Origin: Anaeramoeba flamelloides
Taxonomy: Eukaryota > Metamonada > Anaeramoebidae
Assembly: GCA_027625915.1 (NCBI GenBank)
Contig: JANTQA010000070.1
Location: 5,461,001-5,525,000, forward strand
DNA: 64,000 nt
Reading direction: 5' to 3'
In this document: piece by piece, positions 12,171-23,620 of the stretch
How the letters are laid out: every line of letters starts with the position of its first letter
Numbering within the stretch: the stretch's first letter is position 1
The notes under the pieces: generated by a model
What the model was told of the DNA's origin: nothing
Database searches by the model: none
What the model saw: only the letters and a program-made list of their open reading frames with translations
Position numbers and translations under genes: made by a program

Positions 12171-14486
12171 TTATTTTTCAAAAGCAAGAGTTAAAGTCAA
12201 TTGATTTTTCGGATAATCCTTAATTAATTTGTTGGCTTTGACACCAGCCCAATTATCAAACCGACTCTGAAAGTCCAATGTAAAACTTAAAACTCCCGGA
12301 ATAACCAATTTTACCTTAGCTTTATGGATTGTTGTACTTTTTGCATTTCTTGGGGATGGCAAAATTTTTAGATAATAGGTAATTTTTTCGGTTTTGTCGC
12401 ATTTATCAAATCGAGTAACCCAAGTGAATCCGTCATAGTAAAAGTGATGGGATTGTAAACTGTTATATATGTGCCAGAATTTCGGGATCACACAGGTAAA
12501 TACATTTGGTGACACCCTCTGATATTTGACCGTGAGTTGTGGCTTGTCGTAAGTGATCTCGACGATAAATTTATTTGTAAAAATTTGATTGATTTTGCTC
12601 AATTCTCGATAGCCAAAGTAGATACCTTTGGGTTCCCTAAAGAACATATTTTTCTTGACATTAAGACCAGGAAAGTTATGTGACATATTTGTAGAATAAA
12701 TTCGTTCAGATTGGAAACGCTTGGAATTAGGGTCAATTCTTATGAAAAAACTTAGATATTTATTCTTAAATTTTTTGAAGTACATTTCCCATTCAAGGTT
12801 ATCATACTGGAACTTTGGGAAGTGATAGATATTGCTTTTGGGATAAAATTTATCACACACAAAGGACTTTTTAACGAGGTTCTTTTCTGGGTCATAATTT
12901 GGGAAGTCAATGGACAATTTTAGATCGTTTTTAGGTAAATAGGAATTATTGTCGCTGAGTGTTAGCCCCTGTATTCTGCCCAATGGCTTTGCAAAGTCTA
13001 TCGAACGATCTAAAATCTTTGGGATCTTGAAATGGATTTTGGAACGATAAGTGGTCGTAAATTGATCTGTGATACGTGCATGCGTTTTGATCCAAATATT
13101 TATTCTTTCTTTTTCTGCTTTTTGTAACTGTACCTGCCAAAAGAATCCATCAAAGTGAAATCCATTCAAATTTACACTTTCAATTTCAGGATCCAAATTC
13201 CAGAATTGCGGAATTACTGTTTCAAAAGTTCGATCATCCAACACTATGAAATCTGATGACACAATGGGGTCGTTAAAGATTAAGTCGAATTCCAAATTGT
13301 ATGGCGATAGGTCAGTCAACTTTATTGCTTTGTCTTGTCCCATCCTTTCGCCCTTTCTCTTTCGGAAGGTAATTACCTTTTTCACGCCATAGTGCTTCAA
13401 ATCTAAAGTGATATTTGCGGAATAGATTTTACCAACGATCTCTTTGGCGCACGTCTTGGAGATCTTGAAAAAGACACCCAAATATTGATTATTATGTGTT
13501 TTTTCAATACTCATTTCCCAATCGAACCCTTCGTAATGGAAATGTGGCGGGCAATAAAGCTGTTTTTTTTTCCAAAATTTGGGTATAGTCAAAACGAATT
13601 TGTTGTGATCACATTGGGTGACTTGTTGATCTGCAAAGGTGAGCGAGCAGGCCAATTGCGTAATATTTCGGGGGAATTTTATAATCAGCTTTTTTGTTGT
13701 ATATGATAACCATTCCCCCGGTTTCTTATTAAATTCCAGATCATGCTTGAGAACCCTCGATATTTTCACTTTAATTTTGCTCTGGTAATTGCTTGTAAAA
13801 AATGCCTTTTTGCACTCGGGATCTATCCTGATACTAAACATGAAATGTCCAGATTCCGTTTTTTGATAGACGACCTCCCAATAAAACCCATCATAAAAAA
13901 ACAGAACGGGCATGGTGCTTATCCTATAGTCCCAAAATGTTGGTGATTCACACCGGAAGGTTGTTTGGTTGATCTGGCGAAATACAAGATCGTTGTATGG
14001 ATCCTTGAAATCAATTTCGAAATTGAATCCCCCGCTGGGCAGTTGATCCCACTTGATCACATCTCGATCCCCCAGTTGTTTGTCAATATGTCCGTCGAAT
14101 TTCAGATGCCTTGTTTCATCAAAATCAATGAAATTCAAGTAAATTTTCGCACTATAAAGCTCCTGAAGCAATTTCTTTTTTGAATACTTGTTGATGCGAA
14201 GAAAAAAGTCCACACCACGGTTCTTTTTCTTAAAATAGAAATCCCAATCATAACCGTCATATTCGAAAACCCTCGAAGTATACGATTCGATGTCCGGGTA
14301 ATATTCAGGCACTGTGATTTTAAATTTATGATCATTATCACGACTAATGATCTCTCGCGTATAATAAATTGCCAATGAAATGTGCCCTTTGAATAAATAT
14401 GTTTCAATGGAATCAGGCAGGAAGACACCTTGCCATTCCCCCTTCTGCTTTTCGAACGAGATGATTTTGGAAAATAGATTTTGATA
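12171..14486 (-). CDS. Tandem MATH/TRAF-like repeat protein, 5' end unresolved
   Basis: Open frame of about 771 codons made almost wholly of six repeats of about 120 residues. Each carries a core like F-x-Y-D-G-F-x-W-E followed by F-x-I-R-I and a beta-rich half, which resembles MATH/TRAF-type beta sandwiches (protein-protein adaptors). Counting from the TTG at 14375, the core Trp residues fall at about 44, 166, 286, 413, 529 and 652. Units 1, 3 and 5 resemble each other most, as do 2, 4 and 6. There is no signal peptide, membrane segment or catalytic domain. No in-frame ATG precedes the first unit. The frame runs back to a TGA at 14487-14489 and already encodes the tail of another unit (EKQKGEWQG). 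The matching preceding piece (YDIKIYFPK) lies in another frame just upstream at about 14460-14500. So the gene has either a further exon, a 5' truncation or a one-base frameshift. The family name is inferred from motif shape. Confidence 0.6.
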   Translation of the reverse strand, partial: YQNLFSKIISFEKQKGEWQGVFLPDSIETYLFKGHISLAIYYTREIISRDNDHKFKITVPEYYPDIESYTSRVFEYDGYDWDFYFKKKNRGVDFFLRINKYSKKKLLQELYSAKIYLNFIDFDETRHLKFDGHIDKQLGDRDVIKWDQLPSGGFNFEIDFKDPYNDLVFRQINQTTFRCESPTFWDYRISTMPVLFFYDGFYWEVVYQKTESGHFMFSIRIDPECKKAFFTSNYQSKIKVKISRVLKHDLEFNKKPGEWLSYTTKKLIIKFPRNITQLACSLTFADQQVTQCDHNKFVLTIPKFWKKKQLYCPPHFHYEGFDWEMSIEKTHNNQYLGVFFKISKTCAKEIVGKIYSANITLDLKHYGVKKVITFRKRKGERMGQDKAIKLTDLSPYNLEFDLIFNDPIVSSDFIVLDDRTFETVIPQFWNLDPEIESVNLNGFHFDGFFWQVQLQKAEKERINIWIKTHARITDQFTTTYRSKIHFKIPKILDRSIDFAKPLGRIQGLTLSDNNSYLPKNDLKLSIDFPNYDPEKNLVKKSFVCDKFYPKSNIYHFPKFQYDNLEWEMYFKKFKNKYLSFFIRIDPNSKRFQSERIYSTNMSHNFPGLNVKKNMFFREPKGIYFGYRELSKINQIFTNKFIVEITYDKPQLTVKYQRVSPNVFTCVIPKFWHIYNSLQSHHFYYDGFTWVTRFDKCDKTEKITYYLKILPSPRNAKSTTIHKAKVKLVIPGVLSFTLDFQSRFDNWAGVKANKLIKDYPKNQLTLTLAFEK

Positions 14487-14696
14487 TCATATAACATTTC
14501 AAATTTTGAATGCTTAAAATCAGATTACTATTTTTGATTAAAAATGTACCTCAATTTTCATTCAGCTTTCTAAAAAAAAGCATTTATTGTTTTTTAAAAA
14601 GACAAATTGATCAACAAACTTGGGTTATTGAATGTGTTGTACAATTATAAAAGATTGCGTCAAAAGTAGCCTGAAATTCTACTCATTTTCCAAAAT

Positions 14697-14855
14697 GGCA
14701 TTTGAATAATAAAAGAGGAAAAATTTTCACTTCATTTTCAATTTCCAATTTCAAATAGAGTTTAAAAATAACATTCTACTTCTTTGATCTCTCTTTATAA
14801 GAGAATATATGGAAAATGAAACAAAAATATTTTCCCCCATTCTAATTCAAATGCC
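14697..14855. mobile_element. Foldback MITE family C, copy 1
   Basis: The left end reads gGCATTTGAATAATAAA and the right end ttcAAATGCCc. The inner arm motif TTTTCACTTCATTTTC has its complement GAAAATGAA on the other side. The same arrangement recurs at 28066-28322, 31109-31272, 54060-54226 and 54231-54392. Confidence 0.6.
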
Positions 14856-15887
14856 CATATCAGGTATATAAGGATTTTTTGATCCCAAATTACAATGCAG
14901 TATTTTTTGGGAAACCACCCTTCAAAACTCAGAAGCAATGCAAGTTTTTAAAGTTTGAGTTACTTGTTGATAGTTTTTTTCCAAATTACAATTTTTGAGG
15001 ATTGCAAATCTTTATTATTTTTCATTTTTGCATTTTCACTTCTTTCAGGACGGTTCTCAAGTTTACAGATCCCCAAATATTTTGTTTGTTTTTCAGATTG
15101 AGTCTTATGTGATTAAAGCAAAGTTTTACTATTTGAAGGTTTTTTTTTTTTTTGAAAATTTTTTATTTTTCCCAAAAACTATAAAAGTTTTCCAATGTTT
15201 TCACAAAGGTAGAGGTTTTAATGTCAATGAACATGAGAAGTAGAATAGTTTAAAAAAAAATATTGAATGCGTCGAATAAAAATGTTTGGGCTTGTTTTTA
15301 CTTTTAAATTTCTGAATATAATTTTCCATTTTTGGATTCTAAACATCAACCTTTTAAATAATTATTTTCTATTTTAGTGCTATTAGAAACCCAATACAAG
15401 TTGTCACAAAAACCTGTTCATTGGTGAGAGTATTGGAATAGTTTTTTAGTTTTAAGGGAATTGGAAAAAAATTCAAAAATTTTAAAAAAAACATAAAATA
15501 TAATGAGTTTACTTTATTCACAAATGTCTGAATATTTAGATTTGAAATAATTTCCACTCACTTTTCAATATGTTTCTTTGAGAAAAAAATAGTTTTCAAA
15601 GAAGTAATTTGTGATTTGGGTCTGATTTTTCCAAAAGGAAAATGAAAATGAAGTAAAATTTTTAATCCCATAGTGTCCGTTTGATGTTTTTTCTTCTTAT
15701 TATTTTAGACCAAACCGTGGATTATCAACCGAATTTAAAAGAAAACACACACACACACACCAATAAAATTAATATGGATAAACTATTTGTGGTTTGTAAT
15801 ATTTTGACATTAGATTCCCACTTTGTGAATGTCACTCGGAATACATATAAATTTTTGTAATTGGATATTTTAATTTTCGAATAATCA

Positions 15888-16083
15888 CAGTCAGTTCCAC
15901 TTTTTGGTTCAAACTTTAACGAAATTTAAGGTACAAAAAAAACCTCAAATTAAGACACAAAATTCAGATTCTAGTAAAATAATTTGTGAAATTTAAAAAT
16001 ACGAAATTTTGTAGCAAAATTTGAGATTTTTTATGTAGCTTAAATTTGGTTGAAAGTTTGTGCCGTAAATTTGAAACTGACTG
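15888..16083. mobile_element. MITE family A, copy 2
   Basis: About 196-bp palindrome from CAGTCAGTTCCACTTTTT to TTGAAACTGACTG. The internal arm repeats are partly decayed. It sits directly left of the nested transposon block; another family A copy (18207-18403) lies directly right of it. Confidence 0.8.
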
Positions 16084-16204
16084 TATCTGTTAAGCCCTAT
16101 GCCAAATTTCAAAATTAGGTTCAATTTTTTTTATAATTATTATTCTTTTCAATTTTCAGTTGTCGTTCCAAAACTAAAATGATCCACTATATTTTTATTT
16201 ATTC

Positions 16205-17929
16205 GAGGTTTTGACGATAACTGTTGAGAGAAAAATGTTGGACACAGAAAAATACTTGGACACCATTTTTAATTGGGAACATTAGTGAAATTGAAAATCA
16301 AATCCTATTAGTAACTAGGTGACTTTTATATAAATCCAAGTTTAAAGGTTTTATAAGTTCATTAATCTGTGGTGTGTGTAGAATACTCATTTGAATGGTT
16401 GATAACTATAGTAGATCATGCTATTTGAACAAAAACCCAAGTTTTAGTAAAGTTTACTATTAATTCTGAAAATGGTAATTTTTAAACTTGCTTTAGATTA
16501 TAAGAGATAAGGTTTTGAAAAAGTAGAATTACATTAAACGTTATTCTAAGAAGTAGATTATTGTTATTTTCTTTAGTTATTTCACAAACGATTGAAATTA
16601 AAAATCATTTTCAGTAATGTTCCCAATTAAAAATGGTGTCCAACCATTTTTCTGTGTCCAACATTTTTCTCTCAACAGTAAGATTATATTCTCACAATAA
16701 GTCCAATTTTAATCACTAAAAATCTCTATTAGTCAAACTTTATCACGAAACAATCATAAAATCACAATATTCCACATAAATTCTGATTTTATAATTATCG
16801 AGAAATTTTCAAAAATTATAATTTTTGATTTCATCTTTTAAAAAATCTCTTGGCTTTTACAAAAGCCTTGAGACTTTTACATAACTTATCCCCTTTAAAA
16901 ATCAAAGAAAGTGTTTGTAATTGTTGTGAATTGTCTTCAAGTGTTTGAAAGATAGAAGACTTTTATCAAGGGAATAAGTTTATGGGGTTTGTTGTTGATT
17001 AAAAATTTCAATTCATTTTTAAAATTTTTTTAACTATTCAAATTATCTCAAACAAATTTTATTATCAGACAAACAATTATCCAGTTCAACAATACACTTG
17101 AATATAAAATAGATTGTTTTTTTTAAAAAACGAGTTATAACCTCCTCGATTTTAAATAACCTAAAAAGAATAAAGAATAATTTTCCTTCTTATTTCGTAA
17201 TCGATCAAACAAAAACCTCTAAGCTCAAATTGTCTTTTCTTTCCAATACAAAGATCTGAGAAGAAGAAGAATAAAAAGTAAAAATTATCCAAAATATCTT
17301 TAAATTTGTGATCATCGGGCAAGGATGTTGTGAAAGCTTTTGAAGAGTTATCCTAACTCCTTTTAGCTTTCTGAAAAATTTCAAAATGTTAAAACCTAAG
17401 AACATATTCTTTAAAGAACACTATGAAGGGTTGGTTATTGTAGCAGCTCTTTTATTCAACATAATTGGCAACACCACGATTGAGTGAGATAACATTTATT
17501 TCTCTTTATTGTTCTAATTGGTGTGATCTAAAAGGATTGATAGGTTTGTCAACCAATCAAAACAAAAACATTTTAAAACTCTTTGATCTTATTCTTGATT
17601 CAATCAAGTATCTAATTTTGTTGTTATTTCAAAGATTAAATTTTAATCACTTAATCTAAATTTTGATCAAATAAAATTTCAATGTAAAATTATTTCTCAA
17701 TTAGCCCAAAAAACCTTGGCTGTTTTATCGTGGTTAGTTTTCATAGAGATGTTTTGGTATTTATCACGGTTTTTTTGGAATTATAGCGTTTTTTAGAATT
17801 TTGTGATTTGTTAGAATTATCGCGATAATTATAGAATATCACGATTTTAGATATTATCTCGATTTTCTAAAATATCGCAATTTTTGCAACTTTATCGTGA
17901 ATTAAGAATAGATATCACCAAAACATCTC
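16205..17929 (-). mobile_element. Foldback transposon family D, copy 2, itself interrupted
   Basis: Reverse-oriented homologue of 8664-9929. After removal of the 458-bp foldback and its 3-bp duplication (16221-16681), the remaining length is about 1264 bp, essentially the same as copy 1 (1266 bp). Long shared words include GCTAAAAGGAGTTAGGATAA and CTTAGAGGTTTTTGTTTGAT, read on the minus strand. No coding capacity was recognised. Confidence 0.78.
16221..16678. mobile_element. Harbinger-like foldback family B, copy 1 (458 bp, TAA duplication)
   Basis: The ends are CTGTTGAGAGAAAAATGTTG and its near complement at 16658-16678. The target duplication is TAA (16218-16220 and 16679-16681). It is inserted near one end of family D copy 2. 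A TWA (TAA/TTA) 3-bp duplication is typical of PIF/Harbinger elements. No transposase is present, so it is a MITE. The second copy, at 37028-37485, has exactly the same length. Confidence 0.85.
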
Positions 17930-18048
17930 TTAATCTACATTGGTTGTTATCTCTAAACACTTTTTGAAAATACATTATAATTTTTAAAAACTACAATTTT
18001 CCAAATATTTTCTGATGAAAAATCTCCCCCTATTTTTGAAATTTAGCT

Positions 18049-20097
18049 TTGATATTATATATATATGGATTGGAATAAAACTGAATAGGAACAAAAATAA
18101 TATAAGTTTTATACTTGATTAATTGATCGTTTATATATTCATTACATAGGTAAATTAATGAAAACTTGCTAATTGGATAACTATCTACTCTTATTTTTTA
18201 TTATTATAGTTTGTCTCACTTTTAATATCCAAACTTTTAACAAAAATTAAAGTACAATAAAAATCTCAAATTAAAGAACAAAATTCAAATTCTAGTTAAA
18301 TAATGTGTAAAATTAAAATTCCAAATTTTTTGTACTTTAATTTGTGATTTTGTTGTGCCCTAAATTTCGTTGAAAGTTTGTGCCTAATATTTGAAACTGA
18401 CTGTATTACTGAAGTGTGATAAATCATGATATTAACTTGTGTTTTATCCAAAGATTAAAACAAAATTTAAAATTTTTTATCCGAGATCTACTCTAGTTTA
18501 GATTCTAATTTAGAGTTTATCTTAAAATTATTAATATTGAAAAAAATAGTTATTTTTTATTTAATAACGATCAAGAGCGAAACCCGTATGAAAGAATTGA
18601 TTTGAATATAATAATGAATATTTAAATATGAATACCAAGTTTTGTATTATACACCTCAAATATTGAACCAATTATCGGCTATTTTCTACTATGTGGATAA
18701 TGTCTGGAATTCCAATATTACCGTAATTCACACATTTGGTGTATACATTAATTGGCAAAAGTTGATCCGAGTTTGTGGCATAGGTATACATTCACAATTT
18801 TTAAGAGTAACTCATTAATAAAATTTTTATTTTGATAACCAGCATACCTGTGACCTCATTAAATAATGATACTTTTCATTACTCAACTAGATTTATCTTT
18901 TTCCATTTTTTAACAAAATTTATACAATAAAAAGAAAGATTCTAAAGATAAACAAAATCAAGAAAATAGGTTTACTTAACATCTTGATTTATAAATTCCC
19001 CCATTTACTCAGAAATCATTATTTTCTAGTTTTGAATAAAGTTTTTGATACGAAACAGATGCGAATTCACTACTCATATCTTGTGAATAATCTGATTAGA
19101 AAAATTTATCTAAATGAAATTTTTTAAAATTTGAGATAGTAAAATTGTATATCTTTATTATAAGTTTAATTTCAAATAATTTTTTTAAAAATTACAGCAA
19201 AGAGTGTAAAATAATTTAGATTATTAATTTTATTCATCCTTGTTGATTCTTTACAATATTTGAATTATCTGGTAAATATATACCAATAAATTCTAATATA
19301 TATCTGAAAATTTTCACTTCTATTTTCCATTTTGCAATTTTTTTACACAGGCTTTGAAGAAAACATTTTATTCTTTGAAATGTTAAAAACTTTGTAAAAT
19401 TGGTTGTGCTTCATAAGGTTCTTTCTATTGGGTCAGTTTAAAAGTTGAGAAATAAGATTACGAAATTTGGAAATTGAACTAGAAAATTTATACAATTATT
19501 TTGAATTTATCAGTATCAAAAAATATACCAACATTTCCAGTCCACTCTAAAAAATAAAACTTAAGGTGAGATAATATCAAACTTCATTTTAAAATTCATG
19601 TTTTTTTAATAATTTTCAGAAATCACCAAATACAATTATGAAAAACTAATTTTTTGTTTGTTTTTTTTTTTTTGATAATAACCTCAGATTAGTGGGATTC
19701 TGTAACATTTAGTTTAACAAATTGAAAAATTATTCAAATTATACAAATTATAAATCTGAAAATTTTTTTTTTTTTTAATGATTTTTAATTTTTGTATATT
19801 GACAAAATTAAATAAACTTTTTCTCAAAGTAAAAGGACTTATCAATTTTTAAAATATTCAATTTTAATTGTTATATAGTTTTATAAATGTAGTTATTAAG
19901 TGTTTTATAAAAACAAAAAAAAATCCAAAAATTAAATTGATTATTGGAATTTAAATAAACTCTAATCTAATGAAACAGGCTTAAAAAATTTCAAGAATAA
20001 TTCATAATTGAATCTGTTAATTCTAGTATCATTACAAAATATAATAAACTCTTTAAAATGTAAAAAAAAAACCAACAAAATATTTAAACCCCATTTA
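18049..20097. other. AT-rich intergenic stretch
   Basis: Apart from the family A copy at 18207-18403, only AT-rich sequence and homopolymers are seen. No convincing reading frame, RNA gene or further inverted repeat was recognised. Confidence 0.45.
18207..18403. mobile_element. MITE family A, copy 3
   Basis: Palindrome of about 197 bp; its left end is diverged (aGTttGTcTCACTT) and its right end intact (GAAACTGACTG followed by TA). Both arms keep the arrangement of three CACAA-like iterons in altered form. Confidence 0.75.
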
Positions 20098-20294
20098 CAG
20101 TCAGTTTCACTTTTAAGGCACAAACTTTCAACAAATTTAAGGCACAAAAAAATCTCAAATTAAGGCACAAAATTTGGAATTTTTTTTTTTACAATTTATT
20201 TTTACTAGAATTCCAAATTTTGTGCCTTAATTTGAGATTTTTTTTGTGCCTTAAATTTCGTTGAAAGTTTGTGCCTTAAAAGTGAAACTGACTG
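20098..20294. mobile_element. MITE family A, copy 4 (best preserved, 197 bp)
   Basis: The type copy. It runs from CAGTCAGTTTCACTTTTAAG to its exact complement and is flanked by TA on both sides (20096-20097 and 20295-20296). Each arm carries three spaced copies of TTAAGGCACAAA, so the element has six in all. The arms are almost perfectly complementary, so the whole element can fold into one long hairpin around a short AT-rich loop. The TA duplication fits Tc1/mariner-type transposition. No coding capacity. Confidence 0.92.
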
Positions 20295-20609
20295 TAAATA
20301 AAACAATAACAATTAAAATTAAATATTTTAAAAATTGATATGTCCTTTTACTTTGAAAAAAAGTTTATTTAATTTTGTCAATATAAGCTGAATTTTAAAA
20401 ACAGGGGCAGATTTTCTATCAAAAAAAAATTGTTTAATTGGTTTTTTTTTAGAATATTAATGTATTTTAATAAAGAGAAAAGATATAATAACCAAGATAG
20501 ATTAATAAATAAAAAAATGGAGTAATCATTTTATTTTTTGTAAGACAAATGAAAATAGAAAGAAAAAATTAGAAAAAAGTTTGCCCTAAATTTTGAAAGA
20601 AGAAATAAA

Positions 20610-20801
20610 TTAAAAATAACCATTTATTGATTCACGGTTCAATTCTACAACTAACCTTAACCGCTTCTCCATGGAATTAATCAAATTTTCAATAACTTCC
20701 CTTTCGATATTTTTCCAAACCTTTCGAACTTTTAATTCAAGTTTTCTTTCGCTGTTGGGCGATTCTTTGCTAATTCTTCGGCCCATTATACCCCAAACCA
20801 C
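20610..20801 (-). pseudogene. C-terminal fragment of a Tc1/mariner transposase
   Basis: The 60-odd residues from VVWGIMGRRI through KVWKNIEREVIENLINSMEK and RLRLVVELN match the tail that follows the last catalytic residue in Tc1/mariner transposases (NPIENVWG..., then W..I....... L..SM..R). Immediately upstream, the bases that should encode the SPDLNPIE motif (about 20802-20825) are altered and hold an in-frame TAG. No DD catalytic core is found further upstream. The copy is therefore dead and truncated. It lies about 315 bp from the best-preserved family A MITE, which has a TA duplication of the same type. Confidence 0.62.
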
Positions 20802-23229
20802 CTAACCCACCCCTAACCTACCTCGAAATTGAAATGGTTGTTTTCCAAAACAATTATTCCAAAAAAATAAAATACCTTCTTATTTTTCGAACAATTATAG
20901 TTTTTCAAGACATTTAGAATTTTATTACAAATCTATTTTGTATCAATCTCTTATGATCAAAAAAACTGAGTATCTAAACTTTTTTAAAATTGTTAAATTC
21001 AAATTTCAATAAGTAACTCTTCATTCAATTCCAAATTAATAGATTTTTAATTATGTTTCAAAATAAGCAAAAAATGTTTGAGTTTTTTATCTTTGAATTT
21101 TTTTCTTTATTAGTTTATTGATCAACAATTCCCATCCAATTTTTAATAATAACATAAGATCGAATATTATTTTTGGTGTCTATTAGCGGAAATTAGAAAA
21201 AATAAAAAATACCGAAATTGTCGCGAAAGAAATATCAGTTGAGAAAAAATGATCTTTCGATTTTAGAAATGAGGATTTTAGAGGATTTAATACAACCCCA
21301 AACACTTTATCATAGACATTATTCAAAAAATGTCTTTATTGTAAAACAACAGACTTTTTCATCAAATTTTTTTCACTTTTCTCCTTATTGATATTTGAAA
21401 ACAATTTTTAGAACCCTCTCAATTAACTCACAATCCAAAAAAATATAGAAAATGACCTTATATGTGACAGGGTTTTAAAAAATTGTCTTCAAGTGAAATT
21501 TTCTCAAAAAGTCGATTTTTCGCAACCTTCTTTGTCATTTTGAGATACAAGGCTGAAAAATTCAGACCTTTTTAGGAAAAATTTGACATTTTTTCCTTCT
21601 GAGATCTTACTGAATAAAAATTTGTGAGATTTACAAACCACCAAATCCTGAGTAAAACACAAAATACTTGAAATTTGAATTGTAAACGTAGTCGTTAATA
21701 ATTTCTTTAATTTAAAATCAAATTCTTTTTATAACTAAACAAAAAAAATTATGAACTCAGTAATAAACCTAGTAAAGTTCATTGAAATAAAGTGTCTATA
21801 GAAAACTCATTTAATTATTTGGTTTTCCTAAGAAGATCCACTTTTTAAAAAACCATAGAGTTTAGATTAGGCTTCACTAGAATGAAAAAATAATTTTAAA
21901 AATTAAAAGTTAGACAAAATTACTCCATTCATTAACCTTTTATTTTAAATAAAGTTTATTCACAATATAATCAACATTCCAGAACATTAAATTCATGAGA
22001 TTATTGTATTTATGGTTTTTAGTATAACCACCTTTTTTAAAAGTATCTAGTCTAGAAAAAAGATATTTTTCGGGTAAAAATTCTAAATAAATTAATGGAA
22101 TGAATTTTAGTTTAATTCAACTTGGAGATATTTACTTTGATAGATAATAGACAATAGTTTTGAAAATGTTCTACTCATCTAATAAAACTGAAATAGAAAA
22201 AAAATTTCTTATGATAATTATTGGGAGTGTCCGCTAAGTGTCTAGGTTTTTTTAATTCAAAAGAGTTGAGTAAAATCTTTGATTTTTCTCTATTCCTTTG
22301 AATTATGGAAAATGGAAATGAAAATCAAAAAAATTGTTTTTTTTTAATTTATATCAATAAATAATTCCCTAATAGTCAAAATAATTGGTTATCCGTTTGA
22401 AGGATATTGATTAAATTTAAAATACTTATAAAATATATGATTATAACCTCTTAAAGGTGAAAAAAATATTCAAATTTTTTACTATTTAATTTAAAAACAA
22501 TCTTACTGGGACCTAGACAAATTGGATTTTCAAACTTGGTTTGTTAAATATCTTGAAAAATAATTTTTGATCGAAGATCTTTTATTAACCAATAGTGTTA
22601 TTTATTATAATTGCAGTTATCAAATAGTGACAATTTAGAAAATGTTCAATATAATTTGAAAAATCTCTTTCATGATCGTGATAGGAAGTAATTTGTTTAT
22701 CAAAAATTTTCCAAATAAAATTTATTTTGATAAAGAATTAAAAATAAAATCAAGTAAAGAAGAAGTAATTGTATCGTATGTTACAAGATAAGAACAAGAA
22801 ATAAAAGCTTTTTCTTTTTTATTTTATTGAACATTTTTTTGATTTTTTTTTGATTTAAATTTATTAATTGGTATGAAAACACATTATACTAAGATATAGA
22901 ACACTCTCCCAAATTTATTTAAATATAAATGTATTTGGTTATTGAAATGATATGAAAAATGAAGTTCAAATGAATGTGGAACTCAAAATTTGTTAAATAT
23001 ACTCCATTCCTTAAATATTATCTTATTCTATTCTAAAATTTAAAAAAAAATTCTTTTATATTTATTAAAAAAAAAAAATAAATTTATCGATAAATTGGTA
23101 GATAAACGAAAAGGAGTTGATTTTGTGATTAAATTGGTATCAAAGTTTGATTAATTATGCTGAATATTTTTATCTTTTTAATTTCATTCTTGTTCTTTTT
23201 TTATGAATCTTATTTATTTTTAATGTTTT

Positions 23230-23620
23230 TTTTCTTTTATCAAAATTATTAAATTTTATTTTGATAATATTTAAATTTTTGATTTGATATTTTTTGTTTT
23301 TTTACCGTTGATAATTTTTGACATAATTTAAAAAATAAAAAATGATTTTTTATGATTTGATAATATTTGATTTTTCATGATATGATATTTTTTGATTTTT
23401 TTTGTTTGATATTTTTTGTTAATGTTTGTCGTTTTTTATGATATTTTTTGACGACATATTTTGTCAATCAAAAAGGTGTCATAATTTATTTAGATGAGTT
23501 TTTTTGACAAATCTCATGGCAATTTTTGATATTTTTTGTCAAATTTTTTTGTCCTTTTTTGTAAATTTTTCTCCGATTTTTTTGACATTTTTTGACAATT
23601 AATGACAAAATTTTGTCGGA
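23230..23620. repeat. Degenerate T-rich tandem tract
   Basis: The words TGATATTTTTTG, TGATAATATTTGA and TTTTTTGACA recur with irregular spacing over about 390 bp, with strong T-over-A asymmetry on the plus strand. It looks like a slippage-derived tract. No clean unit length can be stated by eye. Confidence 0.45.

Larger units (their letters stand above)
14487..16098. other. Intergenic region upstream of the MATH-like gene
   Basis: No gene seen. It contains a family C foldback (14697-14855), a short (AC)n run at 15747-15760 and a family A foldback (15888-16083). The frame at 14995-15243 is phenylalanine-rich homopolymer translation and was not accepted as a gene. Confidence 0.5.
16099..18048. 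mobile_element. Family F MITE split by a family D element
   Basis: The outermost layer of a nest. The left half (16099-16204) and right half (17930-18048) together match the intact 216-bp family F element at 28618-28833. Matching words include gCCAAATTTCAAAATTAGG on the left, and TTGGTTGTTATCTC and GATGAAAAATCT on the right. Between the halves sits the family D element. Its insertion point corresponds to a TTA in the intact copy. Confidence 0.75.

Noticed and set aside
13485-14497. Frames overlapping the MATH-like gene in other phases and on the other strand
   Set aside because: They lack repeat structure and family resemblance, and arise from the composition of the true coding strand. The piece at 14455-14497 is discussed only as a possible upstream part of the same gene.
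20800-20830. Telomere-like GGTTAGGGG and GGGTTAGG words on the minus strand
   Set aside because: A single short degenerate stretch inside a decayed transposase; there is no tandem array.
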